DNA of 64,000 bases from Apoderus coryli (Eukaryota; Arthropoda; Insecta; Coleoptera; Attelabidae). Where the stretch lies: positions 27,032,001 through 27,096,000 of the forward strand of contig OU452201.1 in the NCBI GenBank assembly GCA_911728435.2, read 5' to 3'. This document shows positions 11,297 through 21,287 of the stretch, in pieces. The notes under the pieces were generated by a model. It did no database searches, was not told where the DNA came from, and worked only from the letters and a program-made list of their open reading frames with translations. Positions within the stretch are counted from its first letter, which is position 1. Each line of letters begins with the position of its first letter. The translations under genes were made by a program, and so were the position numbers.

Positions 11297-12937
11297 CAGT
11301 TGGACATTTCAAATCTAATTGACGAATTTAACTCACTTAACCAAAAATTCCAAATATTAAAAAACGCTTTTGAAAATAATTCCACTACATCACAAAATTA
11401 TAAAACAGAATTCCATAATTCATACAATTTAATTACCACTTTAGAAAAGAAAATATTAACTCAAATTACTCAATTAAACCCATTTTATAAATCATACAAT
11501 AAAAGAAATAAAAGAGGACTAATTAATGGTTTAGGAAATATTATAAAAGCAATTACTGGAAACCTAGACCAAGAAGACGCAGAAAGATATGATAGAGCAA
11601 TTACAACTCTTAGTAACAATCAACTACAAATTAAAACAATATTAAAAGAACAAATAACACTTCTAAAAACATCTATCGATAAATTTAACAATAGCAGTTT
11701 TACTTTAGCTCATAATCAAATGATGCTTCAAAGCAGAATAAACCAAATTGAAACTATTCTTCAAAAAATGGAACTAGCCAGCATAGAAACATTTCAATAT
11801 TTTTTAATAGAAATGGTTATTTCTCAAATAACAACTACTTACCAGATTATCTATGATATTCTAGAAAAAATCGAAGTTGCTATATCATTTTCGAAATTAA
11901 ATACATTTCATAACTCTATTGTAGACCCTATAGACCTTTTAAATGAAATTAAATTAATAAATAAATTCCTAACATCAAATAAATTACCTTTTGAGCCCGT
12001 CATAGAAAACATACTGTTGTATGAGAAAATTATTATAATAAAAAGTTATTCCAAAGGAAATCAAATAATTTTTATCATAGAAATTCCAATAGTGGAGAAT
12101 GAAAATTATATTTTCTATCACCTGTATCCATTACCTGTTCCTAAAAATGACTCCTTTGAAATTATTCTACCAAAATCTACTTACCTCATCCAGAATGAGC
12201 ATCAATTTATATACTTTAACAAAAAATGCCAAGAAGTGAAGAATGAAGAATTCATATGTCAAAAAGACAACCCGATTAAAGAAAAAGATGAAATACCATG
12301 TGAAATCGAAATGTTAAAATTTGCTAAAAACATTACAAACTGTCATATAGTGCCTGTAAATATAAAAAACTATAAAATACAAAAACTCGAAAATTCTAAA
12401 TGGTTAATTATTACATCTAAAAATACCGTCGTTATTCAAAAATGTGAAAATAATAAAGAATATATTCCATTATTGGGTACGTATCTTATGGAATTACCCT
12501 CGTATTGCGAAATTCATTTAAACAATCTAATAATAAGAAACTATAAAGACTCACAATATAAATTTAAAAGCATTGCTTTACCTAAATTAACATTAAACAA
12601 ATTAAAACAAGGAAATTTCGGAAATAAATTAAAACCATTAGAATTAAATAATATTGATTTAGAAGACTTGAAATATGTCAAAAATGCATTACAAATACAG
12701 AGTGAAAAAATAGACACGATTAATGACTTTCCAATAATAAATAAAAACATTAGTGTATGGACAGTTTTAATTTATGTGTTTTTCATAATAATTTTAATAA
12801 CATTTTTATACAAAAAATTAAAATTTATAAGAAGATATACTATACGTCGCCATGGTCCACAAGAAATCCCTCAAATTGAAGAAGCTGGAAATAATGAGAT
12901 GGAAAATCCTGTTGCACACCCCAGAATTTTCATTTAA
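11297..12937 (+). CDS. env: Env-like fusion glycoprotein
   Basis: The frame opens directly after a stop at 11294-11296 and runs about 546 codons to TAA at 12935-12937. It resembles the insect errantivirus Env / baculovirus F family. A furin-type motif RNKR ends at residue 72 (counting from 11300) and is followed by a Gly-rich hydrophobic fusion-peptide-like segment. Next come a helical heptad-like region, a Cys-containing ectodomain, a membrane anchor at about residues 487-509 and a basic cytoplasmic tail of about 36 residues. The first true ATG lies about 140 codons in, beyond the cleavage site. The start codon and signal peptide must therefore come from an upstream spliced exon, absent here. 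Confidence 0.85.
   Translation, partial: QLDISNLIDEFNSLNQKFQILKNAFENNSTTSQNYKTEFHNSYNLITTLEKKILTQITQLNPFYKSYNKRNKRGLINGLGNIIKAITGNLDQEDAERYDRAITTLSNNQLQIKTILKEQITLLKTSIDKFNNSSFTLAHNQMMLQSRINQIETILQKMELASIETFQYFLIEMVISQITTTYQIIYDILEKIEVAISFSKLNTFHNSIVDPIDLLNEIKLINKFLTSNKLPFEPVIENILLYEKIIIIKSYSKGNQIIFIIEIPIVENENYIFYHLYPLPVPKNDSFEIILPKSTYLIQNEHQFIYFNKKCQEVKNEEFICQKDNPIKEKDEIPCEIEMLKFAKNITNCHIVPVNIKNYKIQKLENSKWLIITSKNTVVIQKCENNKEYIPLLGTYLMELPSYCEIHLNNLIIRNYKDSQYKFKSIALPKLTLNKLKQGNFGNKLKPLELNNIDLEDLKYVKNALQIQSEKIDTINDFPIINKNISVWTVLIYVFFIIILITFLYKKLKFIRRYTIRRHGPQEIPQIEEAGNNEMENPVAHPRIFI
11298..11299 (+). promoter_or_regulatory. Probable env splice acceptor
   Basis: An AG in the context TTGACAG occurs immediately after the in-frame stop TGA (11294-11296) that bounds the env frame. 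Errantivirus env is made from a spliced RNA. An acceptor exactly where the frame opens fits that. The donor would lie in the missing 5' region. Confidence 0.5.
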
Positions 12938-12938
12938 C

Positions 12939-12946
12939 GGTGGAGG
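12939..12946 (+). promoter_or_regulatory. Polypurine tract
   Basis: GGTGGAGG directly precedes AGTTAT, the typical start of an errantivirus LTR. It lies 2 nt after the env stop. It would prime plus-strand DNA synthesis. Confidence 0.65.
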
Positions 12947-13232
12947 AGTTATATATTAAGAAACCCTTACGTTGTTATTAATTAAGATTATATTACACTT
13001 ATCATTATGTACTTATTTTTGCTTATGTTTGCTTTTATTTCATTATTGTTGTATTTTACCATATTATAATTTTTAGATTTGTACAAGACGTAGAGACGAA
13101 CAGTCCTATTAAAGACATTTCTCAAAAATAACTTTTAACTTAGTTTTTAAAAACGTTGTCTCTTCGACCACGAAGAAAACTCGGAGTTTTGTTACGATAA
13201 TAAAGTCATATGATTTATATATAACTGTAACT
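12947..13232 (+). repeat. 3' LTR (end uncertain)
   Basis: It begins AGTTAT after the polypurine tract. Ends of this group are usually AGTTA...TAACT, and TAACT occurs at 13228-13232 (an alternative is 13140). AATAAA at 13199-13204 is a fitting polyadenylation signal. No second copy exists in the window, so the boundary cannot be confirmed. Confidence 0.5.
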
Positions 13233-13606
13233 ATCACGGTTTGCAATTTTTTATAAAATAAAATCAGTATGGCGTTTGTTTACATTACTAAGATAGCTAG
13301 GGCGTTAGTTGTCGTTTGCATCCGGAATTGCTGAAATTGCTAAGGGACATATTTTATATTCTCTGTCCTTGTTGTGGGCACCGCTTCTGTGATTCAAGGA
13401 ATGCCTGCACCTATGCTATTTCCATATACTAATTGTATGCTATTTCGCATATACTAATTTTTGGCAGGTACTGATAAGGTTTTGGGCTCTATAGTTAGGC
13501 AACCCGTCAATTTCATTAATCCAAATATTTGAAGTAGGAAATAAAACGTCAGACTCCACGAAATCAGTTTAATTCATCACACTTAATGTGTTATGTCGAT
13601 TAAAGC

Positions 13607-13648
13607 ACCATACATGTTTCGAAGCTCACTAGCTTCATCATCAGTGGT
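13607..13648 (-). ncRNA. Hammerhead-like ribozyme motif, left arm
   Basis: The minus strand reads ACCA, CTGATGA, a single T, a stem GAAGC/GCTTC, GAAAC, AT, GTA, TGGT. ACCA/TGGT forms a 4-bp stem I, AC/GT a minimal stem III, and GTA the cleavage triplet. The one base between CTGATGA and stem II is unusual for a hammerhead. Confidence 0.55.
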
Positions 13649-13747
13649 AACATTTAGTAGAGAAACTGTATTTTGTAATTATTACATTACTCTTAATACA
13701 ATCATATAATGTAATAATTACAAAATACAGTTTCTCTACTAAATGTT

Positions 13748-13789
13748 ACCACTGATGATGAAGCTAGTGAGCTTCGAAACATGTATGAT
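13748..13789 (+). ncRNA. Hammerhead-like ribozyme motif, right arm
   Basis: This mirrors the left-arm motif. Here the stem I 3' strand is TGAT rather than TGGT, so one stem I pair is lost, while the core and stem II are kept. Confidence 0.5.
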
Positions 13790-13900
13790 GCTTTAATCGA
13801 CATAACACATTAAGTGTGATGAATTAAACTGATTTCGTGGAGTCTGACGTTTTATTTCCTACTTCAATACATTCACTCCACTTCAGAATGGACTACTTCT

Positions 13901-15113
13901 TTAAAAAAACCAATTATTGTTTAATTACTACTATTTTCTTTCATGGAAATTTTTTTCTATCTGGGTTGGATAGGGAAATTGTACCAAGATATTGGATGAG
14001 GAATTGATGGCGAGGTAATTAGTGCGGTACGCAGTTAATTTTTGCAGCCTATGAGTGATTGGATTTTACCGCGCATTGTTACCCGTTGAAAGGTTCTGTA
14101 ATTTTTGGTTATTTTGGTTGTTGGAATATTGATGAGCCTATTGACATTTACCCAACATAGTCTGACATAAGTTTACATCTTACAGGCAAACTTCGTCTTT
14201 CCTTATTAATAGGACAACGTGTTTTTAGGGCTTAATTTTCCGCTCCATACAAGTTTTGTAATAGTGGGTCGAGTACATCCTACGGATGATGACGTCCCCT
14301 GGAGCGAGATGTTACTGTGAAGTGTATTATAGGGAACGCTGGCTGTGTGCCTGGAAAATGTATGAGCGGGTGATGGTTTCGTAACACCTGTGGAGCTAAA
14401 CTGTAAGCTAAAAATTTCCTTACCCTTTTTTTCGTTGCTGTCATTGGAATGCTGTAAACAATTTTATAAGTGATAGTGTGGTGATGTTGTATATTTTTGA
14501 AACATTTATTAATTTTTCTCTAAAATATTTTGATAGTAAATTTAGTAAAATTGTAATTTCAACTCTTAATAATCCTGTGGGTATATTTTATTTAACCAAA
14601 AAAAAATTATAGAAGTGTTGTAAAACCCTTCGTGATCACGACTGGTACATAATATCGTTTGTATATTAATTCATTCGTTACTTTCTAAGTTAAAAATATT
14701 AAATTTACATATTTTATTGATATACTTAGGTAGTTACTTAATTTATTACTTTTAGTGTTCTATTGTTTGAATAATTTTTAAATATATTTAGTATATAATT
14801 TAATTCTTCTTATTTCCTTCCGATCTCATAATGATCTGAGGTATACGATCATCGTAGGTTTTCTGGCTTTACCGCGCAAGGCCAGTGGCGCTTTTTTTAT
14901 TAAGGGTGGTTTTTTTTTCCTTGCTATTTTCTTCCTTTTGAACATTACGAACCCACCACCCCAGTGAGTTGGTCCGGCAACTTTTGCTACACAATTACGC
15001 TATCTCATATTATTGTTCTTTTTGGAAGGGATTTTCAATTTGCGTCACTTAGTAATTTGGGCACGTAGGAATTGGTTGCCAACTTACAGACCTTTTTATT
15101 TTGCAATAAAATA
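13901..15113. other. No recognised gene
   Basis: There are no long frames, splice-site-flanked exons or repeat termini I could define. The part around 14.2-14.4 kb is less A+T-rich but shows no coding motif. Confidence 0.4.
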
Positions 15114-15115
15114 TA

Positions 15116-15962
15116 CAGAGTTCGTATAAAGTGTGGAAACCCCTGTATATTTGCAAAAATAATCGTTATTTTGAAAAATATTTTAATCAAAAGTTATTTG
15201 GGATAAATTTTTGCACAATCTGCAGATTGATAGCGATAACAGCTTTGTTGCTATGGCTACCAACTTTGGTTTTTTAAATGATATGGTATATTTTTTTTTT
15301 TCATTTTTAGGCAAACCATTTATTTCTGAATACGACAACATACAATTATTATAGGATTACATTAAAAAATAATTGAGAAAAAAATGGATTTGTGGCCCAT
15401 TAGAATAATAACTCATGAAAAAGTCTGCACACTTCTTCATAAAGCTGTTTTCTGTCACCGTAGCCCATCATCATGAAAATTTCAATTCTTTGTTCTTCCG
15501 TTAATTATGCCATAAGCAATAATGAGTGTTAAATTTGAGTTGAGGTTTCGGTTTTTGTTTGTAAGGAAAACTAACTGAACACAAGCATCTGACAAATTGT
15601 ATTTTTAGTTGACAGGTACAATGTTTTCCATGGTAGTCTTATAAAAATGTAATTTTAATGAACTGTAAACGAAGAACACGATTGTTTTATAATACAGTTT
15701 ATACTCAATTATTTACTGATGGATAAAAATTTTATGTTGTCGTACCCAGAAATATATGGTCTACCTATAAATGAAAAGAAAAATATACGATATCATTTAA
15801 AAATAACAAAGCCATTGCAACAAAGCTGTTAACGCTATAAAAAATTGAACATCGGCAGGTTGTGCCAAAAATTATATCAAATAACTTTTGATTAAAATAT
15901 TTTTCAAAATAACGATTATTTTCGGAAATAAACACGGGTTTCCACACTTTATAATCACTCTG
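15116..15962 (-). mobile_element. TIR transposon relic with long inverted arms
   Basis: The ends CAGAGT (15116) and ACTCTG (to 15962) are flanked by TA on both sides. The terminal 150-200 bp are imperfect inverted repeats of each other. On the minus strand at 15504-15400 a short frame reads LTEEQRIEI..MMGYGDRKQLYEEV..LF. This resembles the N-terminal helix-turn-helix of insect DDE transposases of the Tc1/mariner (IS630) group. The catalytic domain is deleted, so this is an internally deleted copy. Confidence 0.65.
15400..15504 (-). pseudogene. DDE transposase N-terminal fragment
   Basis: An open stretch of about 34 codons ends in a stop at 15400-15402. The MMGYGDRKQ and EEVCRLF motifs are typical of the DNA-binding N-terminus of a family of insect DDE transposases. 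It sits inside the TIR element at 15116-15962. The rest of the transposase is missing. Confidence 0.5.
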
Positions 15963-16265
15963 TATATTCGTATAGTTTACAAAATATCCCTTAACTGATG
16001 CAAAATATTTTAAATCTGGTTTTTTAGAAGAAACTGTGGTCGAAAATTTGTGGTTGAAAATTCCTCTCCCCAAAGTTAAAGCCTTTTCAAGTCAAGGGAA
16101 AATTTTGGTTTTATTTACTATCTGTACTATGGAAGAACTTAGAAGAATTAAATTTAGCAGTTTATGCTAATGAACTGTAAGTCTTTGGTAATGGTTTTAC
16201 AAGCGAGGTAAAAAATCAACCTATAGGTATATTTCTATTTAAAAATTTTGTGTAAATTCTGCAGA

Positions 16266-17465
16266 TCACATTTAATAATAATAAGCTTTATTGCTCAACA
16301 GAATCTATCCATTTACAGAGCAATACATTAAATAGGAAATAAATTTGACAAATACCAACTACATTACAATTTTACAAATTACAATACAATTTAGCTTCAT
16401 CTAAAATTCCCCTCAATAGGGTGAAATGTACACCACACGATTCACACATCACATTATAACAATTTAACATAAAATATATAGGAGAATTCAACATAAGATT
16501 CGTTCGAGCCCTCGGGCAGTAAAAAGTGCTACAATGCCTACCGGACACACGCGGATTACAAAAATTAATTTGGGACAGCAACTCTGTACAATCTATTTTA
16601 TTGTTCAGCAGTCTGTGCAGGGAGGTAAGAGCAACAGTCAACCTACGATATTCTAGGGACTCAATCTGGAGCCTACTTGTCAGATCGGTATACTCAATTC
16701 CTCTAGCAGGGTATACGTTATCACATTTAAGAAATCTTCTCTGTACACGCTCTACAGACGACTTATGACTAATAAGGATTCCAAACCAAACTACAATACT
16801 CCAACTTGGAACGCACAAACGAAAAGAATAAATAGAGCCTTCACGCATACAATATCTGTGAAACCTGTACAATTCCTGACTATAAAACCATAGGACTTCA
16901 TTGCATCCGCAACTTTACTCCCTATATGATCAACAAACGTTAATTGACAATCGAATCAAACTCCAAGATCTCCCATGGAATAAATACGAGATAGTTCACA
17001 ATCCCCAATCGAGTAATGATAAACGTGGAATAATAATCGTCGAGTATAAGTGACAATTTTACATTTCGCAGTGTTTAGCGGCTAGTGATTTCGGACACAC
17101 CAGTCCTGAAACGAATCCAGGTCCGTCTGAAGCCTCACACAGTCCGACAAATTACGAACACTTGTATATATTTTCAAGTCATCAGCGAACAAAAGACTTT
17201 TGCAATTTATAACATTTACAATATCATTAACAAATATTAGAAATAATAAGGGGCCAAGATTAGACCCCTGAGGCACACCAGATGTCACTGTAAATTCATG
17301 TTAGCTAAAGCCATTGCAGCACACAAACTGCTTTCTGTTAGACAGATATGATTTCATAAAACAGACAAAGTCCCCAGAGAAACCAAAACACGACAACTTA
17401 CTAAGTAAGACAGAATGACAAATACGGTCGAATGCCTTAGAAAAATCTATAAGTATTGCTTATTC
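16266..17465 (-). pseudogene. Jockey/CR1-like LINE reverse transcriptase, minus strand
   Basis: Read on the minus strand, DFSKAFDR (RT motif A, near 17430) comes first. SGVPQGSNLGPLLF and the catalytic LLFADDLKIY follow in 17288-17082. A separate frame (16872-16372) holds the thumb/C-terminal region with VERVQRRFLK. The 3' end is GCAATAAAGCTTATTATTATT near 16266. Frame breaks separate the motifs, so it is inactive. The endonuclease is absent and the 5' end is lost near 17465. Confidence 0.75.
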
Positions 17466-18380
17466 TTTATGTCAGGTCAACAAATTAAAATGTATGTTAC
17501 AGAGTGTCTAGGTACCACCAACATAGGACAACAGCATCAAATACCAATCAACGACAGAAGACTACCGCAACAGGACAGAACAAACGAGGACATGGAAAAG
17601 GGATGGTCCCGAGCCAAACAACAAATGAGGGAGAGTTTTAGTGGAGTTAAAGTCTACCACACTACTCAGGGTAGTCGTAAGCAACCCCCTATGAAGAATC
17701 AAATTCTTCACACTACATTATGTAACAAACAAATTTGTAAAATGATTTATATAAAATTTAAACTTTAACTACTTATTAATAATTTATGTTGACCATTATT
17801 TTTAATAATTTGTTTAAGCATATTGTAATTTATTAGTCAAAAAAATCTCTGCATTATGCTTAAACACATAAAGCACGATAGCTTTTCTTAGGTTTCTTAT
17901 AACTAAAATATTTTACTATAAAAATAAATATGCGCCTATTCACATTAATCAACCATAATTAGTATCTACACTGAAACAAAACAAAAATTCGATGTGCTAC
18001 CGAAATTTATTATATACCATCGCTGAGATTAATCTACCGAAACATAATTATTTATATGAGATTTTATATAAAAATATCTTCTCACCTTTTTTTTACACAC
18101 AGAATTTTTTGCTTATAATTATATATAAATGATAAACCCACCCTTTGCTAATAACGGTTCAAAGTTAAAATTTTTCGGCCGCTGCTTTTTACAAAAGGCA
18201 CAACTAATTAGCCTTGAAAATTAAGGGTTTTTGAAGTGGCCCGAATTTTCGATGACCAAAAAGTTTTTACCGAAATCGGTGTTCATATGTGTAATTCGAT
18301 ACTTTTTATTAATCCAACGAAATACATTATAGATCAAGAGCTGGCAAAGTTGTTAGGAAAATTGAACTAAGAATATAACT
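17466..18380. other. No recognised gene
   Basis: A + frame at 17415-17768 (GQQHQIPINDRRLPQQDR...) has no recognisable domain and overlaps the LINE edge. The rest is A+T-rich without boundaries. Confidence 0.35.
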
Positions 18381-18896
18381 CAACTATACAGATTTTATGT
18401 AGCTATTTGTAAATAAGAAATATACTGCACGGAATACATCAATGATAAAACCTAAAATTCTACTTATCGTGTTATCTGAAATAGAATAATCTAGCCATTC
18501 GTTATTGTTAGTTCCACTTCATCAGAACCCCTAGAGTTTCAACCCAACTTAAATAATAATAAAATAATAATTTCTAATTTTGACCAAAATTGTCTCAATC
18601 AAATTAAAACTTGATTGATTTTATCTGTAATTAGGAAAAAATGATTTACATGTAATGAAGTAGAGGCTACAAATATCTTTAACTCCAAACAAAGACAAAG
18701 TGATTGTTCTTTTGTGCAAAAACATGTTCTCGAGATGCTTAGTATTTCTTTTAAAAATATATATATACAATTAAAAATATTATTTTACTTCAATACAATT
18801 TACTTAGACTTTGGGATTTTTTTGTAGTCTCTGAAATAATAAGCACTATTTAAGCGATATGTTTAATCAGAATATACCTATTAATGTGTTTCGTTT
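18381..18896. repeat. Direct duplication, copy 1
   Basis: Highly similar, in the same orientation, to 18956-19515, with an offset of 575 bp. It starts CAACTATACAGATTTTATG and ends AATGTGTTTC. No coding potential or known element ends were seen. Confidence 0.8.
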
Positions 18897-18955
18897 ATAA
18901 ATAAAAAAGCTTGCCCAAAAACAGTTCTCTTAAAGATTTTCAAATAATTTTCGCG

Positions 18956-19515
18956 CAACTATACAGATTTTATGTAGATATTTGTAAATAAGAAATATAC
19001 TGCGCGGAATATATTAATGATAATACCTAAAATTCTACTTATTGTGTTATCTGAAATAGAGAGCTTGGTATTCGTGAACAATCTAGCCATTCGTTATTAT
19101 TAGTTTTTATATGTCTACTAATTGCGTTCCACTTCATCAGAACCCCTCGAGTTCTAACCCAACTTAAATAATAATAAAATAATAATTTCTAATTTTGAGA
19201 AAAATCGTCTCAATCAAATTAAAACTTGATTGATTGATTTTTTCTGTAATTAGGAAAAAATTATTTACATGTAATGAAGTAGAGGCTACAAATATCTTTA
19301 ACTCCAAACAAAGACAAAGTAATTGTTCTTTTGTGCAAAAACGTGTTTTGGCGGTGCTTAGTATTTCTTTTAAAAAAATTAATATACAATTCAAAATATT
19401 ATTTTACTTCAATACAATTTCCTTAGACTTTGGGATTTTTTGTAGTCTGTGAAATAATAAGCACTATTTAAGCGATATGTTTAATCAGAATATACCTATT
19501 AATGTGTTTCCTTTA
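18956..19515. repeat. Direct duplication, copy 2
   Basis: Second copy of the unit at 18381. It carries two short segments missing from copy 1 (around 19060-19080 and 19107-19128). The two copies are separated by about 60 bp. It runs into an ATT-rich microsatellite at 19515-19545. Confidence 0.8.
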
Positions 19516-20000
19516 TTATTATTATTTATTTATTATTATTATTATTTTCAACTAATTTAAGCTTGCATATTGTTTTTTTGTTGTTGTATTTATTTATTAC
19601 ACGAGTCAAATACTTTTATAAATAAAATACATCCGTTTATTAATTAAAGTACATATTACGCAATGGCATCAGTTTTGTAGTTTTGTTTTATTTTCCTTTT
19701 AAAAATTGAAATGGCAATTGGTTGAAGCACCTGCTGTGTCCCAATATTCAGAAATATGGGCAGATGCATTATTTGTTTGGACTTTTTTAAAAGGCATAAC
19801 GTAATAAATACATAAGTACTTACATGAGTTTTGTTAGGCTTCTTTATATTTAGTTTACAGCATATATACGAGTAAATTGAGTTTTGTCTAAATAGTACCG
19901 ATTCATGTGTACAATATTTTAAGGAATCATTAGATATTGTCTTTTTTTTTAGTTTCTCCAATCTAAACATTTCTTAAAATAATGTAAATTCGACACTGAG

Positions 20001-20012
20001 CATAACATATAT
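20001..20012. repeat. Left target-site duplication of retrozyme
   Basis: CATAACATATAT. The right counterpart at 20769-20782 is CATAACACATATAT, the same with one extra CA. Confidence 0.6.
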
Positions 20013-20222
20013 GAGAGAGAGATGTTTTTGGCGACACCTAGCGTGAACAGGCAATATGCCGGGTGAAACACAGTTCACTAACGATGGCCGGACAAGAAGT
20101 AACAACTCCATTATATCCTATTGCCAACACTAGATGCGCCCGAATCCCCTAGCAGGGAGGCTTTATTTAAGAATTGCTTGTTACATAAAGCAACAAGACT
20201 TTAAGTTATGTTGGAAATTTAT

Positions 20223-20301
20223 TTCACACTACCATGCTTCCACCAGACGGCCGTTTCGTCGATCCACGACTCATCAGTGGCGATCGGCAGGCAGTGTGAC
20301 C
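20223..20301 (-). ncRNA. Type I hammerhead ribozyme (minus strand)
   Basis: The minus strand reads stem I, CTGATGA, GTCG-loop-CGAC (stem II), GAAAC, short stem III, GTC, then the stem I partner TGGTGG. The outer stem I TCACACTGCC pairs with GGTAGTGTGA. The core is complete. The stem next to the core is CGCCA against TGGTG, with one mismatch or wobble compared with the 20635 copy. Predicted cleavage lies between + positions 20246 and 20245. Confidence 0.8.
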
Positions 20302-20310
20302 TAAATTTCC

Positions 20311-20385
20311 AACATTTACACTGATGAGTCGTGGATCGATGAAACGGCCGTCTGGTGGAAGCATGGTAGTGTGAAATAAATTTCC
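20311..20385 (+). ncRNA. Hammerhead ribozyme, stem I damaged
   Basis: CTGATGA (20321-20327), stem II GTCG/CGAT with a closing G-U pair, GAAAC and GTC (20350-20352) are kept. The 5' strand of stem I is replaced by the palindrome junction (CATTTACA), so stem I cannot form as in the intact copy. Probably inactive or weak. Confidence 0.65.
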
Positions 20386-20634
20386 AACATAACTTAAAGT
20401 CTTGTTGCTTTATGTAACAAGCAATTCTTAAATAAAACCTCCCTGCTAGGGGATTCGGGCGCATCTAGTGTTGGCAATAGGATATAATGGAGTTGTTACT
20501 TCTTGTCCGGCCATCGTTAGTGAACTGTGTTTCACCCGGCATATTGCCTGTTCACGCTAGGTGTCGCCAAAAACATCTCTCTCTCAATCAATTCTCGTGC
20601 TAGTATAAGCTCTTTGTAAATGTTGGAAATTTAG

Positions 20635-20712
20635 GTCACACTGCCTGCCGATCACCACTGATGAGTCGTGAATCGACGAAACGGCCGTCTGGTGGAAAGC
20701 ATGGTAGTGTGA
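20635..20712 (+). ncRNA. Intact type I hammerhead ribozyme
   Basis: All conserved core bases are present: CTGATGA (20658-20664), GAAA (20678-20681) and cleavage triplet GTC (20687-20689). Stem II is GTCG/CGAC closing the loop TGAAT. Stem I has CACCA/TGGTG next to the core. It then has an internal loop (7 and 8 nt) and a 10-bp outer helix, TCACACTGCC with GGTAGTGTGA. The internal loop sits where tertiary contacts with loop II are usual in natural hammerheads. Stem III is minimal (AC/GT closing GGCC), which often implies action as a dimer. Confidence 0.9.
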
Positions 20713-20768
20713 AATAAATTTCCAACATAACTTAAAGTCTTGTTGCTTTATGTAACAAGCAATTCTTT

Positions 20769-20782
20769 CATAACACATATAT
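20769..20782. repeat. Right target-site duplication of retrozyme
   Basis: CATAACACATATAT, matching 20001-20012 apart from a CA insertion. Confidence 0.6.
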
Positions 20783-21287
20783 TACACTTTTATATCAGAA
20801 TGTTTTATAACAAGTAAAACTTCTAATATAAGGGCATAATTATGAAGAAAAACAGAAGCTTCTTGCAGTACTGCCAATAACTCCAAAATTTTAAAAGTTG
20901 TTCGGGCTTGTTTAACAAAACAAAATTTCAAGAGCTCGAAACTTTATCTGTCACACTTCATGCTCCGAGCGGCGAAGTCTCCAACCACTCTCTTCAAACT
21001 TTACGACACAGAAGTGCAAATAAAAATCTTCCGTAACTTCCTGTTGCATAAAAATTTATAACTTTTGCGTTTTTCCACTCTTTCGAATATCGACCAATCA
21101 AATTGTCTATTCCTGGCGTCGTACCGCTTTTGCGGAAAAATGCCAATCAGCAAATTTTGTCTCTCTACTAGATACAATACCGATGTTAGACTGCTGAACT
21201 TTTATGAACTTCTATAAATTATTAATCAGCGAAAAATACTTAGTTCGACCGGATGAAATATTTTTATTAACTAGTATAATTACTATA

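Larger units (their letters stand above)
6455..13232 (+). mobile_element. Errantivirus-like Ty3/gypsy provirus, 5'-truncated
   Basis: Three long uninterrupted frames in the order gag, pol, env precede a purine tract and an LTR-like sequence starting AGTTAT. That is the arrangement of insect errantiviruses, endogenous retroviruses of the gypsy group. The pol order is protease, RT, RNase H, integrase. env has a furin-type site and a C-terminal membrane anchor. No 5' LTR or primer-binding site is recognisable upstream of about 6455, and gag begins inside its capsid region, so the copy is 5'-truncated. The absence of stop codons in pol and env implies a recent origin. The right boundary is uncertain (13140 or 13232). 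Confidence 0.85.
13530..13900. mobile_element. Palindromic hammerhead-bearing element (13.5 kb)
   Basis: The arms 13530-13689 and 13707-13866 (160 bp each) are near-perfect inverted repeats around a 17-nt centre, with one clear mismatch. Each arm carries a hammerhead-type core facing outward. A one-sided tail (CTCCACTTCAGAATGGACTACTTCTTT) follows the right arm to about 13900. The same tail motif ends the elements at 38.0 and 54.1 kb. The flanks (about 13519-13530 and just after the tail) match at 9 of 12 positions, which may be a decayed 12-bp duplication. Confidence 0.75.
20013..20768. mobile_element. Retrozyme-like element with three hammerhead motifs
   Basis: Near-perfect arms 20012-20279 and 20319-20586 (268 bp, inverted) flank a 39-nt centre. 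A further direct copy of the unit start follows to 20768. Two + strand hammerhead motifs in direct orientation have cleavage positions at 20352/20353 and 20689/20690. They define a 337-nt monomer, within the size range known for circular RNAs of animal retrozymes. A third motif faces the other way. The insertion is flanked by a 12-bp-like duplication. There is no protein-coding capacity, so mobilisation must be in trans. Related copies lie at 30.7, 41.4 and 48.3 kb. Confidence 0.85.

Noticed and set aside
17415..17768. 117-codon + strand frame as a gene
   Set aside because: It overlaps the edge of a minus-strand LINE and shows no domain or splice context.
19515..19545. CRISPR-like or regulatory repeat
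   Set aside because: It is a simple ATT/TATT microsatellite.
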